This document shows, in pieces, positions 1-6,460 of a DNA stretch of 6,932 bases. The stretch is taken from the NCBI GenBank assembly GCA_014796735.1, contig JAAVIG010000121.1, forward strand, positions 1 through 6,932. Reading direction: 5' to 3'. Origin of the DNA: Oscillospiraceae bacterium. GTDB lineage: Bacteria > Bacillota > Clostridia > Oscillospirales > Ruminococcaceae. Both the position numbers and the translations under genes were made by a program. Numbering within the stretch: position 1 is the first letter of the stretch; every line of letters begins with the position of its first letter. Under the pieces are notes generated by a model. It was not told the DNA's origin. It was given only the letters and a program-made list of their open reading frames with translations, and ran no database searches.

Positions 1-10
1 CTTTGCTTGT

Positions 11-17
11 TTCCTTT
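11..17 (-). promoter_or_regulatory. Possible ribosome binding site of the next minus-strand gene, which lies outside the window
   Basis: Directly after the stop codon of the lytic transglycosylase gene, the minus strand reads AAAGGAA, the same Shine-Dalgarno type used by the rarA and transglycosylase genes here. No start codon follows before the window edge, so any start would sit at least about 10 nt further on, a slightly long spacing. It suggests that the operon continues to the left. This is an inference from one short motif. Confidence 0.3.
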
Positions 18-650
18 TTAGGCATTTTTGTTGTCCTCCGTATATAGTTTTTGATATTCATTAAGCGCATCTTTTATTTTGTTAAGATAGTGCTTTGTAT
101 CCGATGCAGGTACAGTGTCCAAGGTCTTTCCGTCCTTGCTGTACTCCGAGTTTTGCAGCCATGAGTCAACGCTGCCCACTCCCGCGTGATAAGCGCATAC
201 GGCTTCGTTCATTGAGCCGAAATGCTCCAAAAGATAACCTATAAGATACGAGCCGTAGCGGATATTCTGTTCGGGATCGAACATTAAGTCATACTCCGAA
301 TCCTCTTGATCTCCGAGCCTGAAACGAATCCACTGAAAGGTTTCGTCCATAATCTGCATAAGTCCTCTTGCGCCGACATTTGAGACCGCTTCGCTGTCAA
401 AATTGCTCTCCGTTTTTATTATGGCATAGATCAAAAATTTATCAACGCTGTTTTCTTTAGCATATCTTTCAACAATATCTCCGTATTTTATCGGGTAATT
501 GTACAAAAGATATTTTTCTCTTGCCGCCTTGTATACGGTATTTCCCAACACAGCGGCGATAAGAATGATCAATACCGCAACAACAAGCGCGAAAGTGCGA
601 TTTTTGCGTGATCTTCGCTTTTTTACCGTTTTTACCGATCTTACCGTCAT
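18..650 (-). CDS. Membrane-anchored lytic transglycosylase (SLT / goose-lysozyme-like fold)
   Basis: This 210-residue protein probably cleaves the MurNAc-GlcNAc bond of peptidoglycan at the outer face of the membrane. Residues 1-18 are very basic (KKRRSRKNR) and residues 20-36 form a hydrophobic segment, which fits an N-terminal signal anchor with the enzyme outside. The SLT domain spans about residues 55-200. IIKTESNF holds the likely catalytic Glu81, followed by GARGLMQIM (93-101) and AYHAG (153-157), where most family members have AYNAG. The ATG start is preceded by AAAGGA with 6-nt spacing, and its first four bases overlap the coaE stop (ATGA), which implies translational coupling. Pairing of coaE with an SLT gene is, from general knowledge, common in clostridia. 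Family assignment is strong; substrate and physiological role are not shown by the sequence. Confidence 0.92.
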   Translation of the reverse strand: MTVRSVKTVKKRRSRKNRTFALVVAVLIILIAAVLGNTVYKAAREKYLLYNYPIKYGDIVERYAKENSVDKFLIYAIIKTESNFDSEAVSNVGARGLMQIMDETFQWIRFRLGDQEDSEYDLMFDPEQNIRYGSYLIGYLLEHFGSMNEAVCAYHAGVGSVDSWLQNSEYSKDGKTLDTVPASDTKHYLNKIKDALNEYQKLYTEDNKNA

Positions 651-1255
651 TTGCTTTCCTTTATAAAATTTATTGTTTTTATTACTTCCGCGAAAAATTC
701 TTCTTCGGAGCCGTTGTTCATTAAAAGAAAATCAGATCTTTCTTTGTAAAATTGAATATCGTGCTGTGAATCCAGACGTTTTTCCGCTAACTCTTCGGAT
801 ATACTGTCGCGCTTTACTATACGTCCGATAAGAATGTTTTTATCCGCCGCGACGCTTACTATAATGTCGCAAACGGTCTCCATTCCGCTTTCAAAAAGCG
901 TTGGCGCGTCAAGTACCGAATATTCCGCGTTTGAGTAAACAAGTTTTTTTATAATACTATATGAAACATACGGGTACATAATTCCGTTTAGCATAAGCCG
1001 TTTTTCGCTGTCCGAAAAAATAATTCTTCCCAAAGCGGGACGGTTTAAGCTGCCGTTGTGGGTCAATATCTCATTTCCGAATACCTCAGCGATCTCTTTA
1101 AGACAGGGCTTTCCCTTTTCCACGATCTCGCGGCATATTTTGTCGCAGTCGATTATCTCAAAGCCCGCTTGCCGAAAAAGCTTGCAGGCGGTGGACTTCC
1201 CCGCTCCCGACATTCCCGTGAGACCTACGACCTTTGTTTTAATATTGTTTGACAT
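647..1255 (-). CDS. coaE: Dephospho-CoA kinase
   Basis: This enzyme catalyses the last step of coenzyme A synthesis: ATP-dependent phosphorylation of the 3'-hydroxyl of dephospho-CoA, in the cytosol. The 202-residue length is normal for the family. Visible signatures are the P-loop GMSGAGKS (14-21), IIDCDKI with the substrate-side Asp residues (34-40), LDAPTLFESG (115-124), and the late arginine-rich lid and base-binding region with RIVKRD, KRLDSQ and NNG. The family's usual LN.I.HP motif reads LNGIMYPYV here, with Tyr94 in place of His. The start lies only 2 nt after the ywlC stop and has no good Shine-Dalgarno site at normal distance (AAGG is about 15 nt away), so translation is probably coupled to ywlC. 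Its own stop overlaps the transglycosylase start. Confidence 0.95.
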   Translation of the reverse strand: MSNNIKTKVVGLTGMSGAGKSTACKLFRQAGFEIIDCDKICREIVEKGKPCLKEIAEVFGNEILTHNGSLNRPALGRIIFSDSEKRLMLNGIMYPYVSYSIIKKLVYSNAEYSVLDAPTLFESGMETVCDIIVSVAADKNILIGRIVKRDSISEELAEKRLDSQHDIQFYKERSDFLLMNNGSEEEFFAEVIKTINFIKESK

Positions 1256-1257
1256 AA

Positions 1258-2262
1258 TTACAATTTTATTACCTTAAAGGCGGCGGCTCTTATAAGCCTG
1301 TTATAAACCGCCAATCCGATACCCTCTTTTTTCGGTGCCATAACGTAAACCTTTTCGGCTCCCATTTCATCGGCTTTTCTCAGACCTGCGAAAAGCTCCG
1401 CCGCTTCCGATGTGGCAGTGCTTCCGTAAGGCAGTGTTTTTGCCTTTATATTATCCGTATCGTCCGCTAAAACATAGGTGTTTTCATCAAAGCTTTTGTT
1501 TACATACTCCGCAAAAATGCTTCTGTCTTCACATTCGATCATATAAACCTGAGCCTTGGGGGAATAGTGTTTGTATTTCATTCCGGGGGAAAGTGCCTTG
1601 TCGTTGTCTTCAAGCCCCTCCGTTACAGCCTTGTCTATTTCCACCTCGCAAAATTCCCCTAACATCTCGGGAGTAACGCCGCCGGGACGCAGTATCTTTA
1701 CACCCTTTTCCGTAAAGGTTATTACCGTGCTTTCAAGTCCGCAGGAGCAAACGCCGCCGTCTAAAATAAGCGGTATTTTTCCCTTCATGTCATTGTAAAC
1801 ATGCTCCGCGCATGTGGGGCTTGGAAGCCCCGACAGATTCGCGGAGGGAGCGGCTAAAGGAAAGCCGCACAGCTTAATAAGCTTTAACGTGTATTTGTTG
1901 TCGGGCATTCTGAAAGCCACGGTATCAAGCCCGCCGCTGGTTTCATAGGGCACAATCGGCTTTTTTGGCATTATCATGGTAAGAGAACCGGGCCAGAATT
2001 TTTCCGCAAGTTTTAAAGCCAGATCGGGAACGGTCTGCGCGTACTTAAAAATCTGATCAATATCCGAAATATGAAGTATAAGGGGGTTATCGCCCGGTCT
2101 TCCCTTAGCCTCGAATATTTTTTTTACGGAATCCGCCGAAAGACCGTTTCCTGCCAAGCCGTAAACCGTTTCGGTGGGAATTGCCGCTATTTCTCCGTTT
2201 TTCAGCAGCTGGGCGGCTTGTCCGATGCTTTCGTCGTTTATTTGCATGATCTGCGTTTCCAT
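1258..2262 (-). CDS. ywlC: L-threonylcarbamoyladenylate synthase (YwlC/Sua5 long form)
   Basis: This enzyme makes threonylcarbamoyl-AMP from threonine, bicarbonate and ATP; the TsaD complex then transfers it to A37 of ANN-decoding tRNAs (t6A). The YrdC domain covers about residues 10-200, with PTETVYGL (29-36), KGRPGDNPL (53-61), PSAN (139-142), GLESTVI (175-181) and LRPG (191-194). The linker motif SPGMKYKHYSP (225-235) and a C-terminal Sua5 domain (to residue 334, with LAVYNRLIRAA) mark it as the long Sua5/YwlC form, not the short TsaC. I kept the first ATG because METQI resembles the METK-type beginning of relatives; Met6 is an alternative. The upstream Shine-Dalgarno is weak. It follows prfA by 27 nt, a common pairing in Firmicutes of two genes acting in translation. 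Confidence 0.95.
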   Translation of the reverse strand: METQIMQINDESIGQAAQLLKNGEIAAIPTETVYGLAGNGLSADSVKKIFEAKGRPGDNPLILHISDIDQIFKYAQTVPDLALKLAEKFWPGSLTMIMPKKPIVPYETSGGLDTVAFRMPDNKYTLKLIKLCGFPLAAPSANLSGLPSPTCAEHVYNDMKGKIPLILDGGVCSCGLESTVITFTEKGVKILRPGGVTPEMLGEFCEVEIDKAVTEGLEDNDKALSPGMKYKHYSPKAQVYMIECEDRSIFAEYVNKSFDENTYVLADDTDNIKAKTLPYGSTATSEAAELFAGLRKADEMGAEKVYVMAPKKEGIGLAVYNRLIRAAAFKVIKL

Positions 2263-2280
2263 TTATTTTTACATTCTCAC

Positions 2281-2309
2281 AATATAATATTAGTTTTCGG
2301 AATTTGCAA
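2281..2309 (-). promoter_or_regulatory. Candidate internal sigma-A promoter for ywlC-coaE-transglycosylase
   Basis: On the minus strand TTGCAA (2309-2304) is followed after exactly 17 nt by TATATT (2286-2281), matching the -35 consensus at 4 of 6 and the -10 at 5 of 6 positions. It straddles the prfA stop codon. Transcripts would begin only about a dozen nt before the ywlC ATG, giving a very short leader, which weakens the case. The spot is AT-rich, so such a match can occur by chance. Confidence 0.33.
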
Positions 2310-3363
2310 GCTTAGCTGTCTGATCCGCAATAGCAAGTGCTTCAAAAACCTCATCGCAGTCGCCGTTCATGAAAGCGTCAAGCTTGTATAGGGTAAGCCC
2401 TATTCTGTGATCGGTAACTCGGCTTTGCGGGTAATTGTAGGTGCGTATTCTTTCGGAGCGGTCGCCTGTTCCCACCTGTATTCTGCGTTCGGCGGCTATT
2501 TTGTCCGTCTGCTCGTTCAGCTTGGTTTCATACAGCTTTGAATAAAGCATTTTCATTGCTTTTTCCTTGTTTTTTATCTGGCTTCGCTCCTCCTGACACT
2601 CAACAATAGTGCCTGTGGGGTGGTGAATTATACGTATGGCGGATTCGGTTTTGTTGATGTGCTGACCGCCTGCGCCGCTGGAACGGAAGGTCTGTATCTC
2701 CAGATCGGCGGGATTTATCTCAACGTCCACCTCTTCCATTTCGGGAAGCACCGCAACGGTTATCGTAGACGTATGGATACGTCCCTGCGCCTCCGTTTCG
2801 GGAACGCGCTGCACCCTATGAACGCCGCTTTCGTACTTCATTTTGGCGTACGCTCCCTCGCCCTCAACGGAAAAGCTAATCTCCTTGTACCCGCCAAGCT
2901 CGGTGGGATTCGCGCTGATGACCTCGGTTTTCCAATTCCTTGACTGAGCATATAAGGAGTACATTCTGTATAAGGAGTTGGCGAACAAAGCCGCTTCGTC
3001 GCCGCCCGCGCCGCCTCTTATCTCCACTATAACGTTTCTGTCATCGTCGGGATCTTTCGGCAAAAGCAGTATTTTCAGCTCCTCCTCAAATTTTTCCATA
3101 TCGGCGCGGGAGGAGCTAAGCTGCTGCTGAGCCATTTCCTTAAATTCCCTATCCGTGCCGCTTTCGTTTAATATTCCCTCGGCTTCCTCAAATTCTTCTT
3201 TAGCCCTCTTATATTCCCGAAACTTATCGACAATTGGAGTAAGCTGTTTGTGCTCCTTCATCAAAGCCTTATATCTGCTCTGATCGTTTATTACCTCCAT
3301 GTCGGTAAGGCTTTCGTTTATTTCTTCAAGACGCTTTTCGGCGTTATTCAGTTTATCAAGCAT
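2290..3363 (-). CDS. prfA: Peptide chain release factor 1
   Basis: RF1 reads UAA and UAG stop codons in the ribosomal A site and triggers peptidyl-tRNA hydrolysis. The protein has 357 residues, the normal length. Residues 1-105 form the helical N-terminal domain; RGGAGGDEAALFA (116-128) is the conserved core motif. The stop-codon-reading P.T tripeptide is PET at 188-190 within VQRVPETEAQGRIHTS, and this together with length and start identifies RF1 over RF2. The catalytic GGQ is at 232-234 in SSGAGGQHINKTES. The reading frame stays open 30 codons further upstream (to 3453), but those codons lie inside the DUF951 gene. The ATG at 3363 begins MLDKL, as in relatives, and has AAAGGA 11 nt before it. 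The gene follows DUF951 by 7 nt. No prmC (the GGQ methyltransferase often next to prfA) is present in the window. Confidence 0.97.
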   Translation of the reverse strand: MLDKLNNAEKRLEEINESLTDMEVINDQSRYKALMKEHKQLTPIVDKFREYKRAKEEFEEAEGILNESGTDREFKEMAQQQLSSSRADMEKFEEELKILLLPKDPDDDRNVIVEIRGGAGGDEAALFANSLYRMYSLYAQSRNWKTEVISANPTELGGYKEISFSVEGEGAYAKMKYESGVHRVQRVPETEAQGRIHTSTITVAVLPEMEEVDVEINPADLEIQTFRSSGAGGQHINKTESAIRIIHHPTGTIVECQEERSQIKNKEKAMKMLYSKLYETKLNEQTDKIAAERRIQVGTGDRSERIRTYNYPQSRVTDHRIGLTLYKLDAFMNGDCDEVFEALAIADQTAKLANSEN

Positions 3364-3370
3364 TATTAAA

Positions 3371-3571
3371 CTATTCCTTTCTGTTCTCTGTATCTGTGGA
3401 TATGATCTTCTTGATTTTTTTCTCACACTTGCTTCTGGGAACCATAAAATCATGTCCGCATTTTTCGCATTTCAGCCTGAAGTCCGCACCCACGCGCATA
3501 ACGATCATTCGGTTGCCGCCGCAGGGGTGGGGCTTTTTCATTTCAAGAATATCGCCGATGTTTACATTCAT
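3371..3571 (-). CDS. DUF951 family small protein (YyzM-like), putative Cys-rich metal or nucleic-acid binder
   Basis: This 66-residue basic protein matches the DUF951 pattern I recall from Firmicutes: NVNIGDILEMKKPHPCG, then MRVGADFRLKCEKCGH and PRSK. Function is unknown. Cys17, Cys35, Cys38 (a CxxC pair) and Cys49, with His15 and His40, could bind zinc like a small ribbon; this is inference, and Cys49 sits where I recall relatives having a hydrophobic residue. The C-terminal part is lysine-rich (KKIKK). GAGGAG lies 3 nt before the ATG, a strong but rather close ribosome binding site. It sits 34 nt after the NUDIX gene and 7 nt before prfA, and its last codons carry the prfA Shine-Dalgarno, so it is probably co-transcribed with prfA and may influence its translation. 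Confidence 0.85.
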   Translation of the reverse strand: MNVNIGDILEMKKPHPCGGNRMIVMRVGADFRLKCEKCGHDFMVPRSKCEKKIKKIISTDTENRKE

Positions 3572-3605
3572 ATTCTCCTCACTGTTCTTTTATAAAACAA
3601 AAAAT

Positions 3606-4073
3606 TCATCTTATTTTAACATTTTTATTTTTTAAATAATCAAATAAATCGTTAAACATATCTTCATGCTGTTTATTAAGCAGCTCAGGCCTTTCGTCGA
3701 ATGCAAAGTACCGCAAATCAAGGGTTTCCTTTTTATCACAGTAAAATTCACCGCCAACTTTAATACATTTAAAGAAAGCCAAAACAGGCTGTATTTTGTC
3801 ACCGTTTGCGAACTCATGACTGTATTTTGAGTATATTCCTATCAGTTCATCAACCTGTACGTCAAGACCAGTTTCCTCCTTGACCTCACGAACAGCGGTT
3901 TCGGTAAAAGATTCCTCCAATTCCGCTAACCCTCCGGGGAATCCCCAGCAATTTTTGTCCGCTCTTTTTTGTAGAAGCACTCTGTTCGAATTATCAAGTA
4001 TTGCGGCAGAAGAGCCTGTAACAATAAATTTATCGTGCCCTATTTTTTCTCTGATTTTTTGCCAGTACTCCAT
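3606..4073 (-). CDS. NUDIX hydrolase, substrate unknown
   Basis: NUDIX enzymes hydrolyse nucleoside diphosphates linked to another group, using divalent metal ions. The 155-residue protein has a complete Nudix box at residues 48-70 (G-x5-E-x7-REVKEETGL), preceded by WGFPGG, with the metal-binding REVKEE glutamates intact. Residues 15-40 form the usual first strands (FIVTGSSAAIL, VLLQKRA). Features beyond the box do not reveal the substrate; sugar nucleotides, oxidised nucleotides or ADP-ribose are all possible. The start chosen is the ATG at 4073: GGAGA lies 7 nt upstream and the protein then begins MEYWQKI. The frame runs on to 4106, but that upstream start lies at or beyond the predicted transcription start. 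Base composition looks poorer in GC than prfA by hand count of short stretches (about 38% against 57%). Confidence 0.92.
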   Translation of the reverse strand: MEYWQKIREKIGHDKFIVTGSSAAILDNSNRVLLQKRADKNCWGFPGGLAELEESFTETAVREVKEETGLDVQVDELIGIYSKYSHEFANGDKIQPVLAFFKCIKVGGEFYCDKKETLDLRYFAFDERPELLNKQHEDMFNDLFDYLKNKNVKIR

Positions 4074-4080
4074 AATACAG

Positions 4081-4085
4081 TCTCC
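4081..4085 (-). promoter_or_regulatory. Ribosome binding site that fixes the NUDIX start
   Basis: The minus strand reads GGAGA, 7 nt before the ATG at 4073. Together with the promoter at 4112-4140 it supports the shorter 155-residue reading and excludes the in-frame start at 4106. Confidence 0.7.
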
Positions 4086-4111
4086 GTTTTTCAAAATTAT
4101 TATCAAAAGTT

Positions 4112-4140
4112 ATTATACCACGTTTTACCAAAAAAAGCAA
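4112..4140 (-). promoter_or_regulatory. Extended -10 sigma-A promoter for the NUDIX-DUF951-prfA gene cluster
   Basis: The minus strand has a perfect -10 hexamer TATAAT (4117-4112) preceded by TGG, which makes an extended -10 (TGnTATAAT). TTGCTT (4140-4135) stands 17 nt upstream as a partial -35 (3 of 6). Transcription would start near 4105, leaving a leader of about 32 nt that includes the GGAGA ribosome binding site. This is the best promoter in the window and probably drives the downstream minus-strand genes. Confidence 0.7.
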
Positions 4141-4191
4141 CAAAAGGAATAATAAAGACTTGCTTTTCATAAACTTAACAAAAACCAAAAA

Positions 4192-4221
4192 TTGTGAGGT
4201 TTTCTTTTTTTACCCTCACAA
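4192..4221 (+). promoter_or_regulatory. Hairpin with U-rich loop in the leader of the S1-domain gene
   Basis: TTGTGAGG (4192-4199) is the exact reverse complement of CCTCACAA (4214-4221). The 14-nt loop is almost pure pyrimidine (TTTTCTTTTTTTAC). The right arm touches the Shine-Dalgarno stretch AAGGAAGGA (4221-4229) that serves the ATG at 4242. As RNA it would fold directly next to the ribosome binding site and expose a U-rich single strand. It could also act as a DNA operator. It is unlikely to be a terminator, since the T-run is in the loop and not after the stem. I found no clear plus-strand promoter upstream; the best is TTTTCA, 17 nt, TATTAT (4088-4116), which overlaps the NUDIX promoter. 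Confidence 0.5.
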
Positions 4222-4241
4222 AGGAAGGAATGATCATAAAA

Positions 4242-5162
4242 ATGTCTGAATTTTATCCGGAGGGAGAGTTAATCAATACCGAGGAAAACCGCCGTGCAAT
4301 CGCGGACGAACAGCGATTGCAGGAATGTATCTTAAGCGGAAAAATACTTGAGGCTCCTTGTATAGTATGCGACAGCAGACACAATTTAATTGTTGACTTC
4401 GGCTTTATAAAGGGAATAATTCCCCGCACGGAGGGCGCCATAGGGATAGATGACGGCACCACAAGGGATATTGCACTTATCTCCCGTGTCAATAAGGCGG
4501 TCTGTTTTAAAATAACCGCCTTCGTGGGCAACGAGTACGGAGAAAAAACCGCGATACTAAGCCGAAAAATGGCTCAGCAGGAGTGCATGAAAAGCTATAT
4601 CTCAAACCTGACCCCCGGCGATATTATAAACGCAAAGGTAACGCACCTTGAACAATTCGGCTGCTTTGTTGACATAGGCTGCGGTATTCCCTCCTTAATA
4701 CCTATTGACGCTATTTCCGTATCGAGAATAAATCACCCCTCAAACAGAATGTCGGTAGGACAAAATATAAAGGCAGTGGTAAAAAGCATCGAAAACAACA
4801 AGGTCTCACTTTCCCACAAGGAATTGCTGGGAACGTGGGCGGAAAACGCCGCTTTGTTCAAAACAGGTGAAACGGTGACGGGATATATACGCAGCATCGA
4901 AAACTACGGAATATTTGTGGAGCTCACCCCAAATCTTGCGGGACTGGCGGAGCTTAAGGAAAACGTACATATAAATCAGCACGCAAGCGTATTTATCAAG
5001 GCTGTTATTCCCGAAAAAATGAAGGTCAAGCTTATAATAGTAGACGCATTTGACAGCGGTTATTCATCGGGAAGCTTTAAATATTTTATCGAAAGCGGTC
5101 ACTTGGACAGCTGGGTATATTCTACCCCCGAATCCGATAAGATGATCAAGACCGTTTTTTAG
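4242..5162 (+). CDS. S1 RNA-binding domain protein (ribosomal protein S1-like)
   Basis: This 306-residue protein probably binds single-stranded RNA in the cytosol through S1 (OB-fold) domains. Two are clear: residues 126-194 (GDIINAKVTHLEQFGCFVDIG to VSLSHKELLGTW) and about 209-275 (GETVTGYIRSIENYGIFVEL to KVKLIIVDAF). A third, degenerate S1-like unit lies at about 34-108 (ending AILSRKMA). This architecture resembles the short S1 homologues of Firmicutes, such as YpfD, more than the six-domain S1 of enterobacteria. It could serve in translation initiation, RNA stability or stress response; the sequence does not decide. I chose the ATG at 4242 because the earlier in-frame GTG (4194) lies inside the leader hairpin and the family-like sequence starts MSEFYPEGE. 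The Shine-Dalgarno is about 12 nt away, which is long. The 3' end overlaps rarA tail-to-tail. Confidence 0.88.
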   Translation: MSEFYPEGELINTEENRRAIADEQRLQECILSGKILEAPCIVCDSRHNLIVDFGFIKGIIPRTEGAIGIDDGTTRDIALISRVNKAVCFKITAFVGNEYGEKTAILSRKMAQQECMKSYISNLTPGDIINAKVTHLEQFGCFVDIGCGIPSLIPIDAISVSRINHPSNRMSVGQNIKAVVKSIENNKVSLSHKELLGTWAENAALFKTGETVTGYIRSIENYGIFVELTPNLAGLAELKENVHINQHASVFIKAVIPEKMKVKLIIVDAFDSGYSSGSFKYFIESGHLDSWVYSTPESDKMIKTVF

Positions 5163-6408
5163 CGGCAGCCTTTACCCTTTCCCTGTATTCCTTTGCCGCC
5201 TGCTCCAGCTTATTCTCCCCGAACTCGTAATAAACCCTGTCCTTAAGCTCATCGGGCAGATACTGCTGCTCGACGTAATGATTGGGAAAGTCGTGGGGAT
5301 AAAGATAATTCTGCCCCTTTACCGCCGCGCCCTCTCCGTCGCAGTGTACGTTTTGCAGCTGCCGCGGAAAATCTCCCGTGATACCGTTTTGAACATCGGC
5401 AAACGCCGCGTGCATGGCAACATAGGAGCTGTTGGACTTAGGACTTGTGGCAAGCATAACAACCGCCTGCGCCAAGGGGACGCGCGCTTCGGGCAAGCCA
5501 AGCTGCAGGGCGGCGTCAACACACGCCTTTGCAACCACAATGCCGTTGGGATAAGCCAAGCCTATATCCTCCGAGGCTATAACAAGCAGCCGACGGCATA
5601 CCGAGGGCAGATCCCCCGCTTCAAGCAGCCTTGCCATATAATGCAGGGCTGCGTTTTCGTCAGAGCCGCGTATAGACTTTTGAAAAGCCGACAACAGATC
5701 GTAATGCTGATCGCCGTCTTTATCGTAGCGCATATTGCTTCTCTGGGCAAGCTCCGCCGCCAGCTCGCAGGTTATATTATCGTCGTTTGCCGACAGCACG
5801 CAAAGCTCAACGGTATTCAGCGATTTTCTTACATCGCCGCCGCAGCCTCTTGCGATCTGCTCAAAAACGCCGTTTTCGATATTCATTTCTTTTCCCGCGT
5901 CCTCAAAAGCAAGCTTAAATCCGCGCTCCACAGCGGGAAGTATTTCTTCAGGCGTCAAGGGTTTGAACTCAAAGACGGTAGAGCGGGACAAAATGGCGTT
6001 GTAAACATAAAAAAAGGGATTTTCGGTAGTGGAAGCGATAAGGGTAATATCCCCCGTTTCTATATATTCAAGCAGACTTTGCTGCTGTTTTTTGTTAAGA
6101 TACTGAATCTCGTCCAAATAAAGTAATATGCCGTTAGCGGCGGAAAAAGTATTGCGGGAAGCGATGATTTCCTTTATATCCGCCGTTGAAGCGGAGGTTC
6201 CGTTTAATTTGTACAAGTCCATATTGCTTTTTTTGGCAATAATATTCGCAACGGTGGTCTTACCTACCCCCGAGGGGCCGTAAAATATCATATTGGGAAT
6301 ATGTCCGCTTTCTATTATGTTTTTCAGCGGTCTTCCCTTTCCGAGTATGTGAGCTTGTCCGAAAACCTCGTTTAAATCGTCGGGGCGTATCTTGTCGGCT
6401 AATGGCAT
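5146..6408 (-). CDS. rarA: Replication-associated recombination protein A (RarA/MgsA AAA+ ATPase)
   Basis: RarA is a clamp-loader-related ATPase acting at stalled replication forks and single-stranded DNA gaps. The 420-residue protein begins MPLADKIRP, the typical start, and shows Walker A GPSGVGKT (44-51), Walker B LLYLDEIQ (95-102), sensor-1 region LIASTTENP (123-131) and the arginine-finger motif SRS (141-143). After the small AAA+ lid it has the RarA C-terminal domain, including the signature YLYPHDFPNHYVEQQYLPDEL-like stretch near the end (about residue 370 onward). Many relatives have DEIHRFNK where this one has DEIQYLNK. The ATG at 6408 has AAAGGA at 6-nt spacing; an upstream in-frame ATG (6441) lacks family similarity. 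No clear promoter is visible in the 151-nt upstream gap. The last 17 bp overlap the converging S1-domain gene. Confidence 0.95.
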   Translation of the reverse strand: MPLADKIRPDDLNEVFGQAHILGKGRPLKNIIESGHIPNMIFYGPSGVGKTTVANIIAKKSNMDLYKLNGTSASTADIKEIIASRNTFSAANGILLYLDEIQYLNKKQQQSLLEYIETGDITLIASTTENPFFYVYNAILSRSTVFEFKPLTPEEILPAVERGFKLAFEDAGKEMNIENGVFEQIARGCGGDVRKSLNTVELCVLSANDDNITCELAAELAQRSNMRYDKDGDQHYDLLSAFQKSIRGSDENAALHYMARLLEAGDLPSVCRRLLVIASEDIGLAYPNGIVVAKACVDAALQLGLPEARVPLAQAVVMLATSPKSNSSYVAMHAAFADVQNGITGDFPRQLQNVHCDGEGAAVKGQNYLYPHDFPNHYVEQQYLPDELKDRVYYEFGENKLEQAAKEYRERVKAAAKKRS

Positions 6409-6460
6409 GGCTTTTCCTTTCTTATTGTACGATTTATGCAAAATGTGCCATAAACATTTT

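Noticed and set aside
1056..1277. Plus-strand open frames opposite coaE and ywlC
   Set aside because: They have no family resemblance, no clear ribosome binding site, and are fully covered by well-supported minus-strand genes.
2290..3453. Release factor 1 read from an upstream start at 3453
   Set aside because: The extra 30 residues overlap the DUF951 gene out of frame and are not family-like; the ATG at 3363 gives the normal RF1 length and numbering of the PET and GGQ motifs.
4200..4213. T-rich tract as an intrinsic terminator or poly-U attenuator
   Set aside because: The T-run is in the loop of the hairpin and not after its 3' arm, and no alternative GC-rich stem precedes it.
4194..4241. 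S1-domain protein starting from the GTG at 4194
   Set aside because: That codon is inside the leader hairpin and lacks a Shine-Dalgarno; the resulting N-terminus is phenylalanine-rich translation of the T-run.
5278..6126. Long plus-strand open frame of 282 codons antisense to rarA
   Set aside because: It lies wholly within rarA, which is clearly conserved, has no recognisable motif, and has the arginine-, lysine- and glycine-rich composition typical of an antisense shadow in a GC-biased gene.
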